A stretch of DNA of 64,000 nt, taken from Microdochium bolleyi (taxonomy: Eukaryota; Ascomycota; Sordariomycetes; Xylariales; Microdochiaceae). The notes under the pieces were generated by a model that searched no databases, was not told where the DNA came from, and worked only from the letters and a program-made list of their open reading frames with translations. Shown piece by piece: positions 10,491 to 20,941 of the stretch (the stretch's first letter is position 1; every line of letters starts with the position of its first letter). The position numbers and the translations under genes are program-made. The DNA lies in NCBI GenBank assembly GCA_001566295.1, contig KQ964245.1, forward strand, positions 3,167,524 to 3,231,523, in the 5' to 3' direction.

Positions 10491-13026
10491 CATGTTGCAG
10501 TCTCTGCGGTGCCCCGAGGCTGGCAGGCTTGCGATACGGATGACGATGGAATATGCCGTCCAGTGTACGATAGAGTAGCGAGTGGACCCACGAGCTAGTT
10601 TGGCGGAGACGGCTCGCTCGTGTCAGAGTATATTGGCTGGGGCTCGTGTGATTGAAGGGCTTTGATGGCCCCGGAGGCTCACGACTTGGCAGGACAAGGG
10701 GTCCGCTGGCAGATGGCGCGGCACAACTTGATTCCTCCAGTGACGACCTTGGGAGGGGCAGGAGCCCGGGGCAGGGTCAGGGCGGTCTGTCGGCTGTCGA
10801 ACGTGACGAGGTTCCTGGCATGGGGGCCTGCGATCGTCGACAGTACCTGCTTGCCTGGGCGGCGCTATACGCAGTACTCGGGAGAGAAACACCACAGCTG
10901 GAATATTACTCCGACGAGTCGTGGACCCTGGCTCGGCTTGCGGCGACTTGGAGGTGGCGTGCAGCCACAGGAGTGTGGGGTTAAGGTTGGTGTCAAGCGA
11001 TAGGGTCCTTCCCTCCTGCAGATGGACGCATGCGCCGCGAGGGGGAGGAATGTCTCCGTCCAGTCAACGGGTCTGCCGCCGCATCGGGGCAACACCGTGC
11101 TGCAAGTGCACAGTGATAATATAGAGTATGCTTTAAGGTATTAAGCAGCGGCGGCGGGACATGTCGCGCGTTGCAGGTAGATAGCAGCCAAGATGGCCCT
11201 GGACCAGGCCTCTCCGGCGGCAGGCCTCACCAGGCCAGGACCCGCTGTCATTGGCGGGCCCGCGGCCGTGTGCTGCGTGAGGGTACCTTGCGTAGCCCTC
11301 GCGGAGGGTCACGCCCCGAAGAGATTGCAGTCGAGCGGAGCTCGTAGACGCTGGGGTATGTCGCAACCAGAACCACTTTGAGCAGGGCCTGTGTGCAGGC
11401 AAACAATCAAGGCAGTGAGAGACCTTGGAAAGGGGGCGTGGGAAAGAGATGTCTTCACATGAAATGAGCGTCATGTACCTTAGGTACGTTGAGTAGAGTC
11501 TTCGCCCTCGCAGGCGCAAGACAAGTGCAGTGTCCGAAGTGGCACGTGGGTTGTGCCTGCCTGCCTGCCCAGATGCAGTTGGTCGTGTAAGTGAGGCAGG
11601 TGCGAAACAAAGCGTTTGCTCTCGGTTCGGGAGCCACCAGCACTTTTTCTGGGTCGAGTCCTGGCCCAGTCCTCGGTCAAGCCTCACTCTCTCCACACTC
11701 CGGTTGTCCACAATTAAGTTCTTCTGGAATGATCAGAACCCACTGCTCTGCCGAGACTATCCTCTCCATTGAACAGTGAATCACAGCCACGGCTCTAGCC
11801 AGGACGGCTCCCTGGGTCCTGTCCCCATCAGATGAGACAGCTCACGTGGAATCGACAATGCAACGTTGATCTCGGCCTGAGGATGCCCGGCCTGCTTCCG
11901 CGACCTCGTTGCAGACGGCAAACCCGTTGTCCTCCCCCGCGGACGTCGGCACCCGCTGTCACTGTCGTGCGAAACGGCGTGCCATCCAGGCATGGGTGCC
12001 ATGCTTCGTCCCGTAGCACGCTCGGCTGGCACTCCCCGCCGCTCGCACAGCCCGAAACTTCCAGGCACGGCATCTTGACTTCGCCTCGCGTCCAGGTCGG
12101 TTTGCTGGCGGGAGGCACAAAAGGTCGGCACAAGGCTGCCTTGCCCGGCTGACGGCCGAACCACACACCTGCACAGACAAACCGCCTTGGCCCAAAAAGC
12201 CCACAGGCCGACTTGGTACCACTCTCGGTGTCGAGGGGGCGGTCTCTGCGAGCGGCGAGTGACACTGTGCCCCGAAGAGCCTTTACCATCCAAGAGTCTT
12301 GGCTATTGTAGTCGTGGGCAACATTGACTTCTGGTGTCCGCAGATAGACAGCTATCAGCATAGCCGTGACGCAATTAGCAAGCACTGCGAGTTTCATCCT
12401 CGGTGTCGTGGTCTACATTGAGGCTAGGCGCAGGGGTGCCTCATGTTGATGACCATAAACATGTACTGCTCGACGATTTGTTTGAGGTGATCGCTTATGC
12501 AGGACAGTCGAGTCCCAAGAGAATCCACAAGACCAGGCATAGTTACACACAATGACATCTCATCTCATCTTACGAGCATCGTGGCTGTTGCATGCCCACG
12601 ACATGCACGCAATCCACGCGAGAGTACCCTGAGACTTGTAAGCGAGCGCGTATGATAGACCGAGACACCCAGATCACACCGAGTAACATCAAGGCATCGC
12701 CAGTCACAATCCAGCACAGGCACGCCAGACGCGTGTCAATTTCCTCAGGCAACTGCATGCTGGATCAACAAGTGGCAAACAACATAAAACGATGTGTTTC
12801 CCGTGCCCAGGGGCATGGTGATATCCCTTGCGTTGTCCGTCACCGCCTCGTTCCTTCATATCCGGCTCGACTTCATAATTCAAGACTGATCGTCGTTGTC
12901 TTACACGACCTGCAGATCATTACCAAGGGTATCGTTCTCCCACAGGCACGTCAGTATCTGAAGAGAAGCTCATCCAAACGCAGCCAGCTACTCGTGGAAC
13001 ACTATCTCTGCATCAACTACATCAAA
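10491..13026. other. Intergenic, 2.5 kb
   Basis: Divergent intergenic space between the pectate lyase and the small secreted protein. It is GC-rich up to about 12.4 kb with overlapping long frames on both strands that show no family motifs. There is a CCTG-type microrepeat near 11555-11570 and a small inverted repeat GTACC-TTA-GGTAC near 11475. No gene is supported; the size suggests extended regulatory DNA or an unrecognised RNA. Confidence 0.4.
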
Positions 13027-13695
13027 ATGCCCTCCCTCTCCAGCACCTTGCTGTCGACAGCCTGCCTCATCGGTATCGTCCTCGCAGCGCCCACCGCACC
13101 ACTACTCCACGGCTCGCCACGTTCCTCCTGCACCGCCCCAGGCAACATCACCATGCCCGTCACGTACAACCTGTACCCGGGCGACCCGGACAGGGCCGAG
13201 GCCCCGACGAGCTACATCGACATCCAGAACCTCCCGGACCGCGAGGAGCGCGAGCAGGTCATCGTCTTCCAGGGCGTCCCCGCCGGCGCCCTGACGTGCA
13301 CGCTCGGCTGGGTCCAGGCGGCCGCGGCGGAGCGTGAGTTCGTCGTCGAGGACAACGGGAGCACCAAGGTCAAGCCGTTCTACGACTTCCCTTCTGCCAC
13401 CACCAGAGGTCTGGAAGAGGGCGATGGCGACTGCAACGAGGAGGAACAGGACCCAGTGATCAACTACAGCACCATCAAGCCCCTCTCCTCGGCGTCCGCG
13501 GAGCTCGAGCTCGGCCCGGACTTCACATTCTGGAACGACAGCCCCGGCGCGGTGCCGCACGTCGCGGGCGCGGTGCCCTGCGCCGAGGAGATGTACTTCC
13601 ACATCAGGATCAACCCGGGTAACGGGCTGGGCGATGTGCACTTCAGGCAGGACGAGAAGAACGGGTTCATCATGAACTGGGTGTGTGAGGCATGA
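13027..13695 (+). CDS. Small secreted Cys-containing protein, hypothetical
   Basis: Single exon, 222 residues, starting MPSLSSTLLSTACLIGIVLAAPT, a clear signal peptide with likely cleavage near residue 20. The frame is open well upstream but the first plausible start is the ATG at 13027 (context CAAAATGCC). The mature part has five cysteines (SSCTAPG, LTCTLGW, GDCNEE, VPCAEE and the near-terminal WVCEA), an acidic middle and no transmembrane segment. I do not recognise a named domain. The order of a structured N-terminal part (NITMPVTYNLYPGDPDRAEAP), an acidic loop, and a C-terminal part ending GFIMNWVCEA suggests a compact beta-rich extracellular protein. With a pectate lyase next door it could be an effector candidate, which is inference only. 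Confidence 0.75.
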   Translation: MPSLSSTLLSTACLIGIVLAAPTAPLLHGSPRSSCTAPGNITMPVTYNLYPGDPDRAEAPTSYIDIQNLPDREEREQVIVFQGVPAGALTCTLGWVQAAAAEREFVVEDNGSTKVKPFYDFPSATTRGLEEGDGDCNEEEQDPVINYSTIKPLSSASAELELGPDFTFWNDSPGAVPHVAGAVPCAEEMYFHIRINPGNGLGDVHFRQDEKNGFIMNWVCEA

Positions 13696-13903
13696 TGGGT
13701 GAGTCGCAATGGGGCAAAGTGAATGGACTGGTTGCACAGCTCTCATTCATCCATGTGCTTGGGAGCGAGATGGCTCACGATGGTTCAACGACAATTCACT
13801 CCATGCAATCTAGTTTGATAGGAACGTAGACACTTCACACCAGAAAGGAAGACTTTCCTCGAGAGACATTGTGAACATGTTATTTTAGTTGTCCATTTTA
13901 ACT

Positions 13904-13909
13904 TTTATT
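13904..13909 (-). terminator. Polyadenylation signal of the MDR reductase gene
   Basis: The minus strand reads AATAAA here, about 70 bases past the stop codon at 13978, in an AT-rich stretch. It fits the 3' end of the reductase mRNA. Confidence 0.45.
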
Positions 13910-13977
13910 GATTTGCAGTCTGCCCAATGTTTCGAAGCACCGCGCCGGACCTCCTTTTGTCGGTGAACATGGATTCC

Positions 13978-15051
13978 TTACGCAATCTTGTACACCAGCT
14001 TCTCAGCACTTACACCGCCCTCCTGGTGCAGCTTGAACCCAGTGAGCACGTCGTCCAACCCGCCGGCCTCCTTGACTCTGTTGGGCTTGATTTTGCCGCT
14101 CTCGAGCCATGCAGGGAGCTCCGAGAGGATCTTCTCCCAGTGGGCCTTGTCCTGTGGTCGGTTGTCGTCCTTGCTGCAGTTGTCGAACGTTCCGTACTCG
14201 ATCGCCCGCCCGAACACGGTGTAGACGATTGTCGATTCAACCTTGACCTTGCCGCCCTTCTGTAGCTCCTGAGGCAGCTCGGAGGTCTTGCGCGGCAGGA
14301 TGCACAGGATATGGCCGCCCTTGGTCGGGCTGAGGGCCTTGGCGACTGCGAGAGTAGTGTCCTTCTCTGAGATGCAGTCAAAGGCGTGCTGTAGCTTATC
14401 GTGGGACAACTTGCGGACCTCCTCGGGCCAGTTGGCGTCCGAGTAGTCCACTACGGCGTCAGCGCCGAGCGACTTGAGAAGATCGTGGTTCTTCTTAGAC
14501 CCTGTAGCGATGACAAACAGGCCAGCCAGCTTGCACAGCTGCACGGCATACTTGCCCACCGAAGACGTCCCGCCGTTGATGAGCACAGGGAACGCGTTCT
14601 TCGCGGGCTTGCTCGGCTCCGGCAGCCCCAGCCGCTGGAACAGCGCCTGCGACGCGGTGGCCAGCGCGAGCGGTAGCACCGCGGCCTCGGCGAACGAGAT
14701 GGACTCTGGGATCGGGAAGACCAGCGAGTCCTCGATGGTCACGTACTCTGCAAACGCACCGCGCTTGGGGGTGGGGTTGTTGCCGAACACGAAACCGGCG
14801 ACACGCTGGCCCTCGCGCCAACGTGAGCTCCCGTTGGCGTCGGCGACGGTCCCCGCGAAGTCGCAGCCCACGATCAGGCCCGGTGGCGCGGCGGAGACGC
14901 CCTTCCAGTCTGTCGGGTTCTGGGCGGCGTAGTGGACTTTTACGAGGATTTCGCCGTCACCAGGGGTGGGCTTGGGGACGTCATCCCTGACGGCGGCCTT
15001 GTGGTTCTCGATGGTGACGAGGGCACGCATCGTGGATGATGATGATGCCAT
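13978..15051 (-). CDS. MDR-family NAD(P)H-dependent enoyl/quinone reductase
   Basis: Single-exon 357-residue protein of the medium-chain dehydrogenase/reductase superfamily (zinc-independent, ToxD/CipB/trans-enoyl-reductase type). It reduces activated C=C or quinone substrates with NAD(P)H. The start MASSSSTMRALVTIEN at 15051 has a CAACAATGG context. Residues up to about 140 form the GroES-like domain (KVHYAAQNPTDWKGV, GLIVGCDFAGTV, GQRVAGFVFG, GAFAEYV). The Rossmann motif is INGGTSSVGKYAVQLCKLAG, followed by VIATGSKKNHDLLKSLGADAVVDYSD. The Cys/His set expected for zinc coordination is not evident, which fits the zinc-free branch. Such enzymes also occur in metabolite clusters, but no polyketide or peptide synthase lies nearby. 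It is divergent from eme1. Confidence 0.9.
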   Translation of the reverse strand: MASSSSTMRALVTIENHKAAVRDDVPKPTPGDGEILVKVHYAAQNPTDWKGVSAAPPGLIVGCDFAGTVADANGSSRWREGQRVAGFVFGNNPTPKRGAFAEYVTIEDSLVFPIPESISFAEAAVLPLALATASQALFQRLGLPEPSKPAKNAFPVLINGGTSSVGKYAVQLCKLAGLFVIATGSKKNHDLLKSLGADAVVDYSDANWPEEVRKLSHDKLQHAFDCISEKDTTLAVAKALSPTKGGHILCILPRKTSELPQELQKGGKVKVESTIVYTVFGRAIEYGTFDNCSKDDNRPQDKAHWEKILSELPAWLESGKIKPNRVKEAGGLDDVLTGFKLHQEGGVSAEKLVYKIA

Positions 15052-15879
15052 TGTTGCTGCTGTGTGGTTGTGATGCTGTGTCTTTGTGACGGGAAAGGGA
15101 GTAGATGGATGTACGATAGGAAAGGGAGTTGTTCTCTTGTGATGGAGCTGGCGGGTCAGGGTGTAAGTCACGTCAGGAAGGGGCGGGTGGGTTGTGTTGG
15201 TATGAATTGTTCGGCAGGTGTTCAGAAGCAGGCGACTAAAGCTGGAGTAACAAGTGTTATTTATCTTGAACATTGCTCGATGAATATATTGCCCGCGGCT
15301 CTGCACCTGCGTGAGTTCTTACAAAGCGTTCCACCATGGAGCTGGAGCGAAGCTCTCACTGTGATCCATCATCGATGACGTTTGAAATCAAGCGGGTTTA
15401 CATTATCCCCGCACGCACGAAGGCGTGGACTGTAGCCTAGGGAATCCCTGTCAGTGCCCCAAAGCAGTGCATCCGCTGTGCAGAAACACCACAAGTAACA
15501 TGCATCACAATGGCGAGAAAGAGATGCACAGGCAGGCTCCATATTACCTCAGGTGAATAATCCTGACGTTTCCACGCATGTGAGTCTGGCGACAGGTGGG
15601 ATGGAACCCACGAGAAGAGGAAGCACCTTGAGGGATACCCATGGCGAGTGGAGTCCGCAGTTGGAGACAGTTGGGGGAGGCGCCCCCCTTCCAACCATGG
15701 GGAAGTGGATCACGTGACTGCGCGTTGAACGCATCACCGCCTGACCCCGGCAAGCCAGCCTCTGACGCGGCTCCACCCCAAATCGTTTCATCACCGTGTT
15801 TTGTGAAACCGACGACAGATGACAGTCTTGGTATGTCGTGCTTGACCCAGGCGCTACCACTGGCTCTCGGGTCGCAACA
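15052..15879. promoter_or_regulatory. Shared divergent promoter (MDR reductase / eme1)
   Basis: 828 bases between opposed start codons. No TATA box was obvious. Only short frames without motifs are present. Confidence 0.45.
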
Positions 15880-18030
15880 ATGCCGGCAGAAGTCATAGAT
15901 TTGCTCTCGAGCTCACCAGTCGCCGCTCTTGCCAGTATCGACCATGCAGATGTACGTCATGTTCAGCACGAAGTCAGTCATCAAGAGGTGGCCACGAATA
16001 CGGCCTCTGTAAATCACGATGTATCAGCAAACGGCGGATTTCCATCCAGCCTGCAGTTCTCAGACTTTCCGGTGACATCATCGCTCCCTGATTTCCAACA
16101 ACAACTTCTGCCGCAGCTGCCTGCACTGCCGGCTGGGGCCGTCCGGACTGAAGATGCCGAGGTCTTGTTCCTGTCTGACGATTTCGACACGACCGGCGAC
16201 CTCGAACCACAAGTCGCCAAACGTTCCCGAATAAGCAGCAGTCTACGCCGTGTGAGGTCTGAGGTGATTGACCAGTCACATATAGCATCGAAGACATCAG
16301 GATTCGATGACATTCAGCACAGCAGTTCACCAGGGAGGCGCATGGCAATCGCCGGCTATGAAGTAGCTCAGTGTGACATCAGCTCGGATCCGTTTGCGAC
16401 CTCGCCTCCGAAAGCTGCTGCAAGCAGAAAGAAATCCTCACTGCCTCGACAGCTGCTCCCAAGTCTGTCGAGCGATCCCTTCTCCAGCCCGCCACGTACT
16501 TCCAAGGCTCGAGGTAGTAGTGCCCGGGATGGCCCAATCGATAATTCCAATGGAGCCAGGCCCGCAGCGAGACCGCCAACAGCAAGCAAGGTCATTGACA
16601 TGATCGACCTTTCCAGCGATATCGACAATGACAAGCCACCGCCGCCCGCACAAAGGTCATCAAAAGGCAAGGAAGTGGCTTGGGATCCAATCTCGAGCTC
16701 GATGCCAGAGATGAGATCCTGCGGCCTTGCTTTCGAGCGATCTCCTGCAAAGTCCAGCCGGCCGACTAAGACCATTACCCTGGATGATGACAGCGACTCA
16801 GGCTCTGACGCCCTGCCGGATCTTGCGGATGTGGACTTCTCCAAGATGAAGAGGAATCGGACGTGGAGTGAATCACCTCCCGCCAAGCAGTCGAAGTCCG
16901 GGACTTTGGCCGCCTCGATGAAGTCCAAGGATGACAAGGAGAAGGACAAGACGGCGAAAGCTCAAGCCCGCGAAGCAGAGCGACAGCGGAAACAGGTCGA
17001 GAAGGAGCGCGCGAAGACCTTGAAAGCTGCCGAAAAAGTCAAACAGAAGGCACTGGAAGAAGTGAACAAAAAGAGAACGAATCACAAAATCTCTACTCCT
17101 GAGATGATTGTCGATCTCCCCGACTCATTACGCCCTGCACTCAAAATTCAGATCGAGACCCTTCTTGGGGACTTGAGTGTCGACTTTGAACCATATCACC
17201 CGTCGACAGACAACGTTATCAGGTGGCGAAGGAAGGTGACTGCAGTCTATGATGCCGACGAGGCCATCTGGAGAGATATTCCGCCACAAATTCTCACAGA
17301 AGAGCATGTCCTTGTCATCTTGGAGGCACCAGAGTTTGTTAAGCTCGCTCTGGGCAACGCCGATCAGAGTCTCGAGGCACATGTGCAGGGAGTGAGGAGC
17401 ACAGTACCCAAAGCGAGTGTTATCTACATTATCGAAGGCTTGGCTGCATGGATGAGGAAGAACAGAAATGCCCGCAATCGGCAATACGTCAACAGCGTCA
17501 GAGCAGAGCCAGAAGCCCCGCCCACCCAATCACGAAAACGCAAAGCGCCCTTACAAGAATATATTGACGAGGATTCCGTGGAAGACGCACTGCTTTCTTT
17601 GCAAGTATTGCATGGCGCTCTCATTCATCAGACCGGAGCCATGGTTGAGACTGCGCAGTGGATCTCAGTGTTCACTCAGCATATCAGCACGGTGCCCTAT
17701 CGCAGGGCCCAAGCCGAGAGTGCTGATGCCGGTTTCTGTATGGAGGCTGGACAGGTACGCACGGGCAACGACTCCAAGGACACGTACGTCCGCATGCTGC
17801 AAGAGATCGGCCGGATCACGGCGCCTATAGCATATGGCATCGCGGCCGAATTCCCAACACTCCTACAGCTGATTTGTGGGCTCGAGACGAACGGACCGCT
17901 GGCTCTTGCCGAGTGCCGCAAGAGTGCAAACCAGGATGGTGCATTCTCCGACAGGAAGATCGGACCTGCAGTGAGCAAGAGAGTTCACAAGATATTCACG
18001 GGACGTGACCCTGGGAGTACAGACGTGTGA
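15880..18030 (+). CDS. eme1: Crossover junction endonuclease subunit Eme1/Mms4
   Basis: Regulatory, catalytically inactive partner of the Mus81 structure-specific nuclease, which cuts stalled forks and joint molecules; nuclear. Single exon, 716 residues. The first ATG is at 15880 (MPAEVIDLLSSSPV). Residues 1-330 are Ser-rich and disordered. They carry repeated acidic/hydrophobic patches: VIDLLSS at 5-11, VIDMIDLSSD at about 238-247 and TKTITLDDDSDSGSD near 300, which look like SUMO-interacting motifs followed by acidic or phospho-Ser residues. A charged coiled coil of about 50 residues (KAQAREAERQRKQVEKERAKTLKAAEKVKQ) precedes the degenerate ERCC4-like nuclease fold starting near residue 405 (TPEMIVDLPDSLRPALKIQIETLL). 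It ends in a helical C-terminus (GIAAEFPTLLQLICGL). The catalytic ERKxxxD motif is absent, as expected for Eme1. Confidence 0.85.
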   Translation: MPAEVIDLLSSSPVAALASIDHADVRHVQHEVSHQEVATNTASVNHDVSANGGFPSSLQFSDFPVTSSLPDFQQQLLPQLPALPAGAVRTEDAEVLFLSDDFDTTGDLEPQVAKRSRISSSLRRVRSEVIDQSHIASKTSGFDDIQHSSSPGRRMAIAGYEVAQCDISSDPFATSPPKAAASRKKSSLPRQLLPSLSSDPFSSPPRTSKARGSSARDGPIDNSNGARPAARPPTASKVIDMIDLSSDIDNDKPPPPAQRSSKGKEVAWDPISSSMPEMRSCGLAFERSPAKSSRPTKTITLDDDSDSGSDALPDLADVDFSKMKRNRTWSESPPAKQSKSGTLAASMKSKDDKEKDKTAKAQAREAERQRKQVEKERAKTLKAAEKVKQKALEEVNKKRTNHKISTPEMIVDLPDSLRPALKIQIETLLGDLSVDFEPYHPSTDNVIRWRRKVTAVYDADEAIWRDIPPQILTEEHVLVILEAPEFVKLALGNADQSLEAHVQGVRSTVPKASVIYIIEGLAAWMRKNRNARNRQYVNSVRAEPEAPPTQSRKRKAPLQEYIDEDSVEDALLSLQVLHGALIHQTGAMVETAQWISVFTQHISTVPYRRAQAESADAGFCMEAGQVRTGNDSKDTYVRMLQEIGRITAPIAYGIAAEFPTLLQLICGLETNGPLALAECRKSANQDGAFSDRKIGPAVSKRVHKIFTGRDPGSTDV

Positions 18031-18686
18031 CATTTATTCCACATCGACTCAAACATCGCAGACGGTTGTAGCCCGTCTTTATCAGCGCAGTTTATTATCC
18101 ATCCTCTATCGCACTACCCGATGGTGTCCTGGTATGGGTCTTGGTGCGCTGCTTCGCTCGGACTGGTTCGCTGCCTGCTCAACGTTCGGAAGCTGCTGCC
18201 GCGGCCTAGTCATGCAAGGGGGGTTGTGACATTCCTTTACCGTGAATTGGGCCACGGGAATCTGCCTGTGCGTGTTCACGGCTGCGAAGCAATTGGCTAG
18301 CATCCCGCCAAGGTAGTGTGGCGCTGTGGAGAAAAGGGCAACAGCCCATTGCTTGGCCGCTCTGGGCTAGCCCAAGCCTCCAGGCACCTGCTGGTGCCTG
18401 AGACTAACTGGGCCAAACCCCTGAAACCCCTCAACACCAAGCCTCGTTTGGGTGATCGTGGTATCTGTGGCCCCACGATGTCTTCAGCTGAGGCTGAGTC
18501 TCGGCAGATTGGGGATGCGATGAGATAAATAAGACATTCCCAACGACTGGTCATTTTCCCGACCAGACAATTCTCAAGAGCATCGACGGCACCATTTTGC
18601 GCAAGATCTCACCTTACTCGCTCCCAACTCAAACCCACACGGCTACACCACGGATTTATCCAGATCTCGTCCCGGCAGTCACCGCA
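18031..18686. promoter_or_regulatory. Promoter region of the DUF4246 gene with strong palindromes
   Basis: 656 bases between eme1 and the DUF4246 start, on the same strand. It contains a perfect 12-base palindrome TGGGCTAGCCCA at 18363-18374 and, 7 bases later, an 8-bp stem with a 4-base loop (CAGGCACC TGCT GGTGCCTG) at 18381-18400. These could be binding sites for dimeric regulators or part of the eme1 3' end. Confidence 0.5.
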
Positions 18687-20599
18687 ATGAGTGCCGCCGC
18701 GCCTGAGCGAACCTGTCGGCCTGGCTTCGGCCTTGCTGCTGACGATGAGCAGCTTGCAGCGAAGGGGGATGGCGGTGGTCCTTACGCGCATGCCCTCCAC
18801 GATGATAGAGGCGGCATGGGTGTCCCTGTACGCGAGAAGCGCATGCTCGAGTTCATGGGCCAGATCACAGATAAACCCGAGTGGCAGCGCAAGGTATACG
18901 ACGAAGCGATCGTGGCAAAATGGAGGGAGGAGGCCTCGAGGAAAGTCGAGGTTCAAGGTGTTGAGGATGTCTATCTGTCCGAGGACATGTTCGACTACGT
19001 ATGTCTTCATCACCTGATTTTCAACTGCCGGGATGAACACCACGTACTGACCACGTTGTCTTACAGTGCATGAAAGAGCTGCGCGACAAGGCGGAGTACT
19101 GCGAGAAGACTGGGATCATCACCGTCCTAGACTCGGAGCTCTATCTAGCCAAGTCTGACACTCTCGTGCCGGAAGACCTGGTGAAGTGCTTGAAAGAGGC
19201 CGTTGCACCACTCGAAGATGTTCCAGAGTCCAAGAAGGATTGGCACCCGGAATCTGATGAGAAAGTCCTTGACCTGCTTCATCCTTCTCTATTCCCTTTG
19301 CGCTATGGACTCACCAAGGTCCTACCCGAAGGCAAGGTCCCCCTTGATGACTGCCTGGCCTACATCGGCAAAGGGGAGACAACCAAGCCTTTCGACACGA
19401 CCAAGACGAAGTGTCCCGAGGTACGTAGAGAAGTAGCCTGACTTTGTGCTTGCTAGTAGAGACTAACACGGACCGTCCAGTTCTATGGCATCCACCAGTG
19501 GCTACCCAGTGATCTCAGATGGACGCCAGAAGGCCTTGAGATCGCGAGCTACGTGAACAACCTTCATCCGCGAGATCACAAAGATTTATACAAGGTCCTA
19601 CAAGAATTCGCGACTGCAGCCGTGCCTCTCCTCGAGCACGTTGTTGTGAAGAGAAATCCTGATAAGGACAAGGGCGACCCGCCTCTCGAGGCGCGGATGA
19701 GTATAGCGGGAACAAGCGACGAGGACTTCTCGATCCCAGAGGGTCTGGTGTACCCCGGCTTCACCAAACCTGAGGAGGAATACGACGAGGACGAGCTCGA
19801 CGACATCATGTATAGCGAGGAGTACGCCGATTGGAAAACCTCCGTTTGGGTGCTCAATCAGATTGAGCCCAAGTCTTACGAACCGCGGATACCGAAGAAC
19901 AAGCCCGACTTCCGCAAGCTCTTTCCCAATGGCCTGCAGGTCATCTTCAAGCTCGCCAACATCCACCTGACGCCCGAGAAGCCCGACTACGACGGAGGCT
20001 CGTGGCACATTGAGGGTGCCCTGAACGACCACATCTGCGCCACCGCTCTGTACTACTACGACCAGGACAACATCACCGACAGCTACCTGGCATTCCGCCA
20101 GAGGATCGACGAGGAGGAGATGATGATGCAGCCCGCGCAGAGCGAGTTTCGCTCACTCGAGTTGTACATGGACATCGAGAACGATGGATCCACGATCCAG
20201 GACCTGGGCCGGGTGCTCACCCGTGAAGGAAGGATGCTGGCGTTCCCTAACGTCGTGCAGCACCAGGTCCAGCCGTTCAGCCTCGTGGACAAGACCAGAC
20301 CGGGGCACCGCAAGATCCTCGCAATGTTCCTCGTTGACCCACACCTCAACGTGCTCAGCACCTCGGTGGTCCCCCCGCAGCGCCGCGATTGGTGGGCCGA
20401 GGAGGTCCGCAAGGTCCCACGCTTCGGTAAGCTGCCAATGGAGGTGTTTGACCTCAATATCGAGCAGGTCGAGGATTTCCCCATCAGTTGGGAGGACGCC
20501 CTTAAGTACCGCGAGGAGCTCATGGACGAACGCTCGGCTGTGGTCAACTCGCACGACGAGAAGTGGGCAGAGTACACTTTCAATTTCTGCGAACATTGA
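18687..20599 (+). CDS. DUF4246 domain protein
   Basis: Exons 18687-18998, 19067-19420 and 19481-20599 give 594 residues with both introns in phase 0. The start MSAAAPERTCRPGFG was chosen at the ATG 18687. The sequence matches the fungal DUF4246 family. Characteristic stretches are KVYDEAIVAKWREEA, FMGQITDKPEW, FQWLPS-like YGIHQWLPSDLRWTPEG, NGLQVIFKLANIHLTPEKPDYDGGSWHIEGALNDHICATALYYYDQDNIT, GRMLAFPNVVQHQVQPFSLVDKTRPGHRKILAMFLVDPH and VVPPQRRDWW. The conserved WHIEG with later His residues resembles a double-stranded beta-helix metal site, so an Fe(II)/2-oxoglutarate-type oxygenase is possible, but the function is not established. No signal peptide; likely cytosolic. It is convergent with the next gene. 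Confidence 0.9.
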
Positions 20600-20941
20600 G
20601 CCGCGACTTCTGCGCTGGAGGCTGGTTTCTGGCTACTGACCGTCCTAGCCCACTTGTCAAGGGACATATCTCGAGTATCAGCTTCCTGGCTCGAAGAGTT
20701 TGTTTTAGACCGAGAGACTAGATTTTCTCAGAAATGCCATGCTGTAACCATTATGCTGGGTGCCCGTGTGCGTATGATTTTCCTGATCAATGTGAAGACG
20801 ATTCTCTACACACAGCCACGCCGCCCCTTGCCTGGAAGATGTGCTCATTGCTCTTGCACGTCGTACCAAGCTCCAGTTCTTTTACGGAAACCTTTGTCCA
20901 ATACTCACCGTCAGATTCCTATATATGTACGACAGTCAACA
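20600..20941. other. Convergent intergenic space
   Basis: 342 bases between the stop codons of the DUF4246 gene and the RPA-like gene. It holds both 3' ends; nothing further was seen. Confidence 0.4.

Noticed and set aside
12592..13026. In-frame N-terminal extension of the small secreted protein
   Set aside because: The extension would place the clear signal peptide internally; upstream residues are not protein-like.
13978..16000. Possible secondary-metabolite cluster around the MDR enoyl reductase
   Set aside because: No polyketide synthase, NRPS, terpene cyclase, P450 or pathway transcription factor is present within reach; neighbours are Eme1 and a secreted protein.
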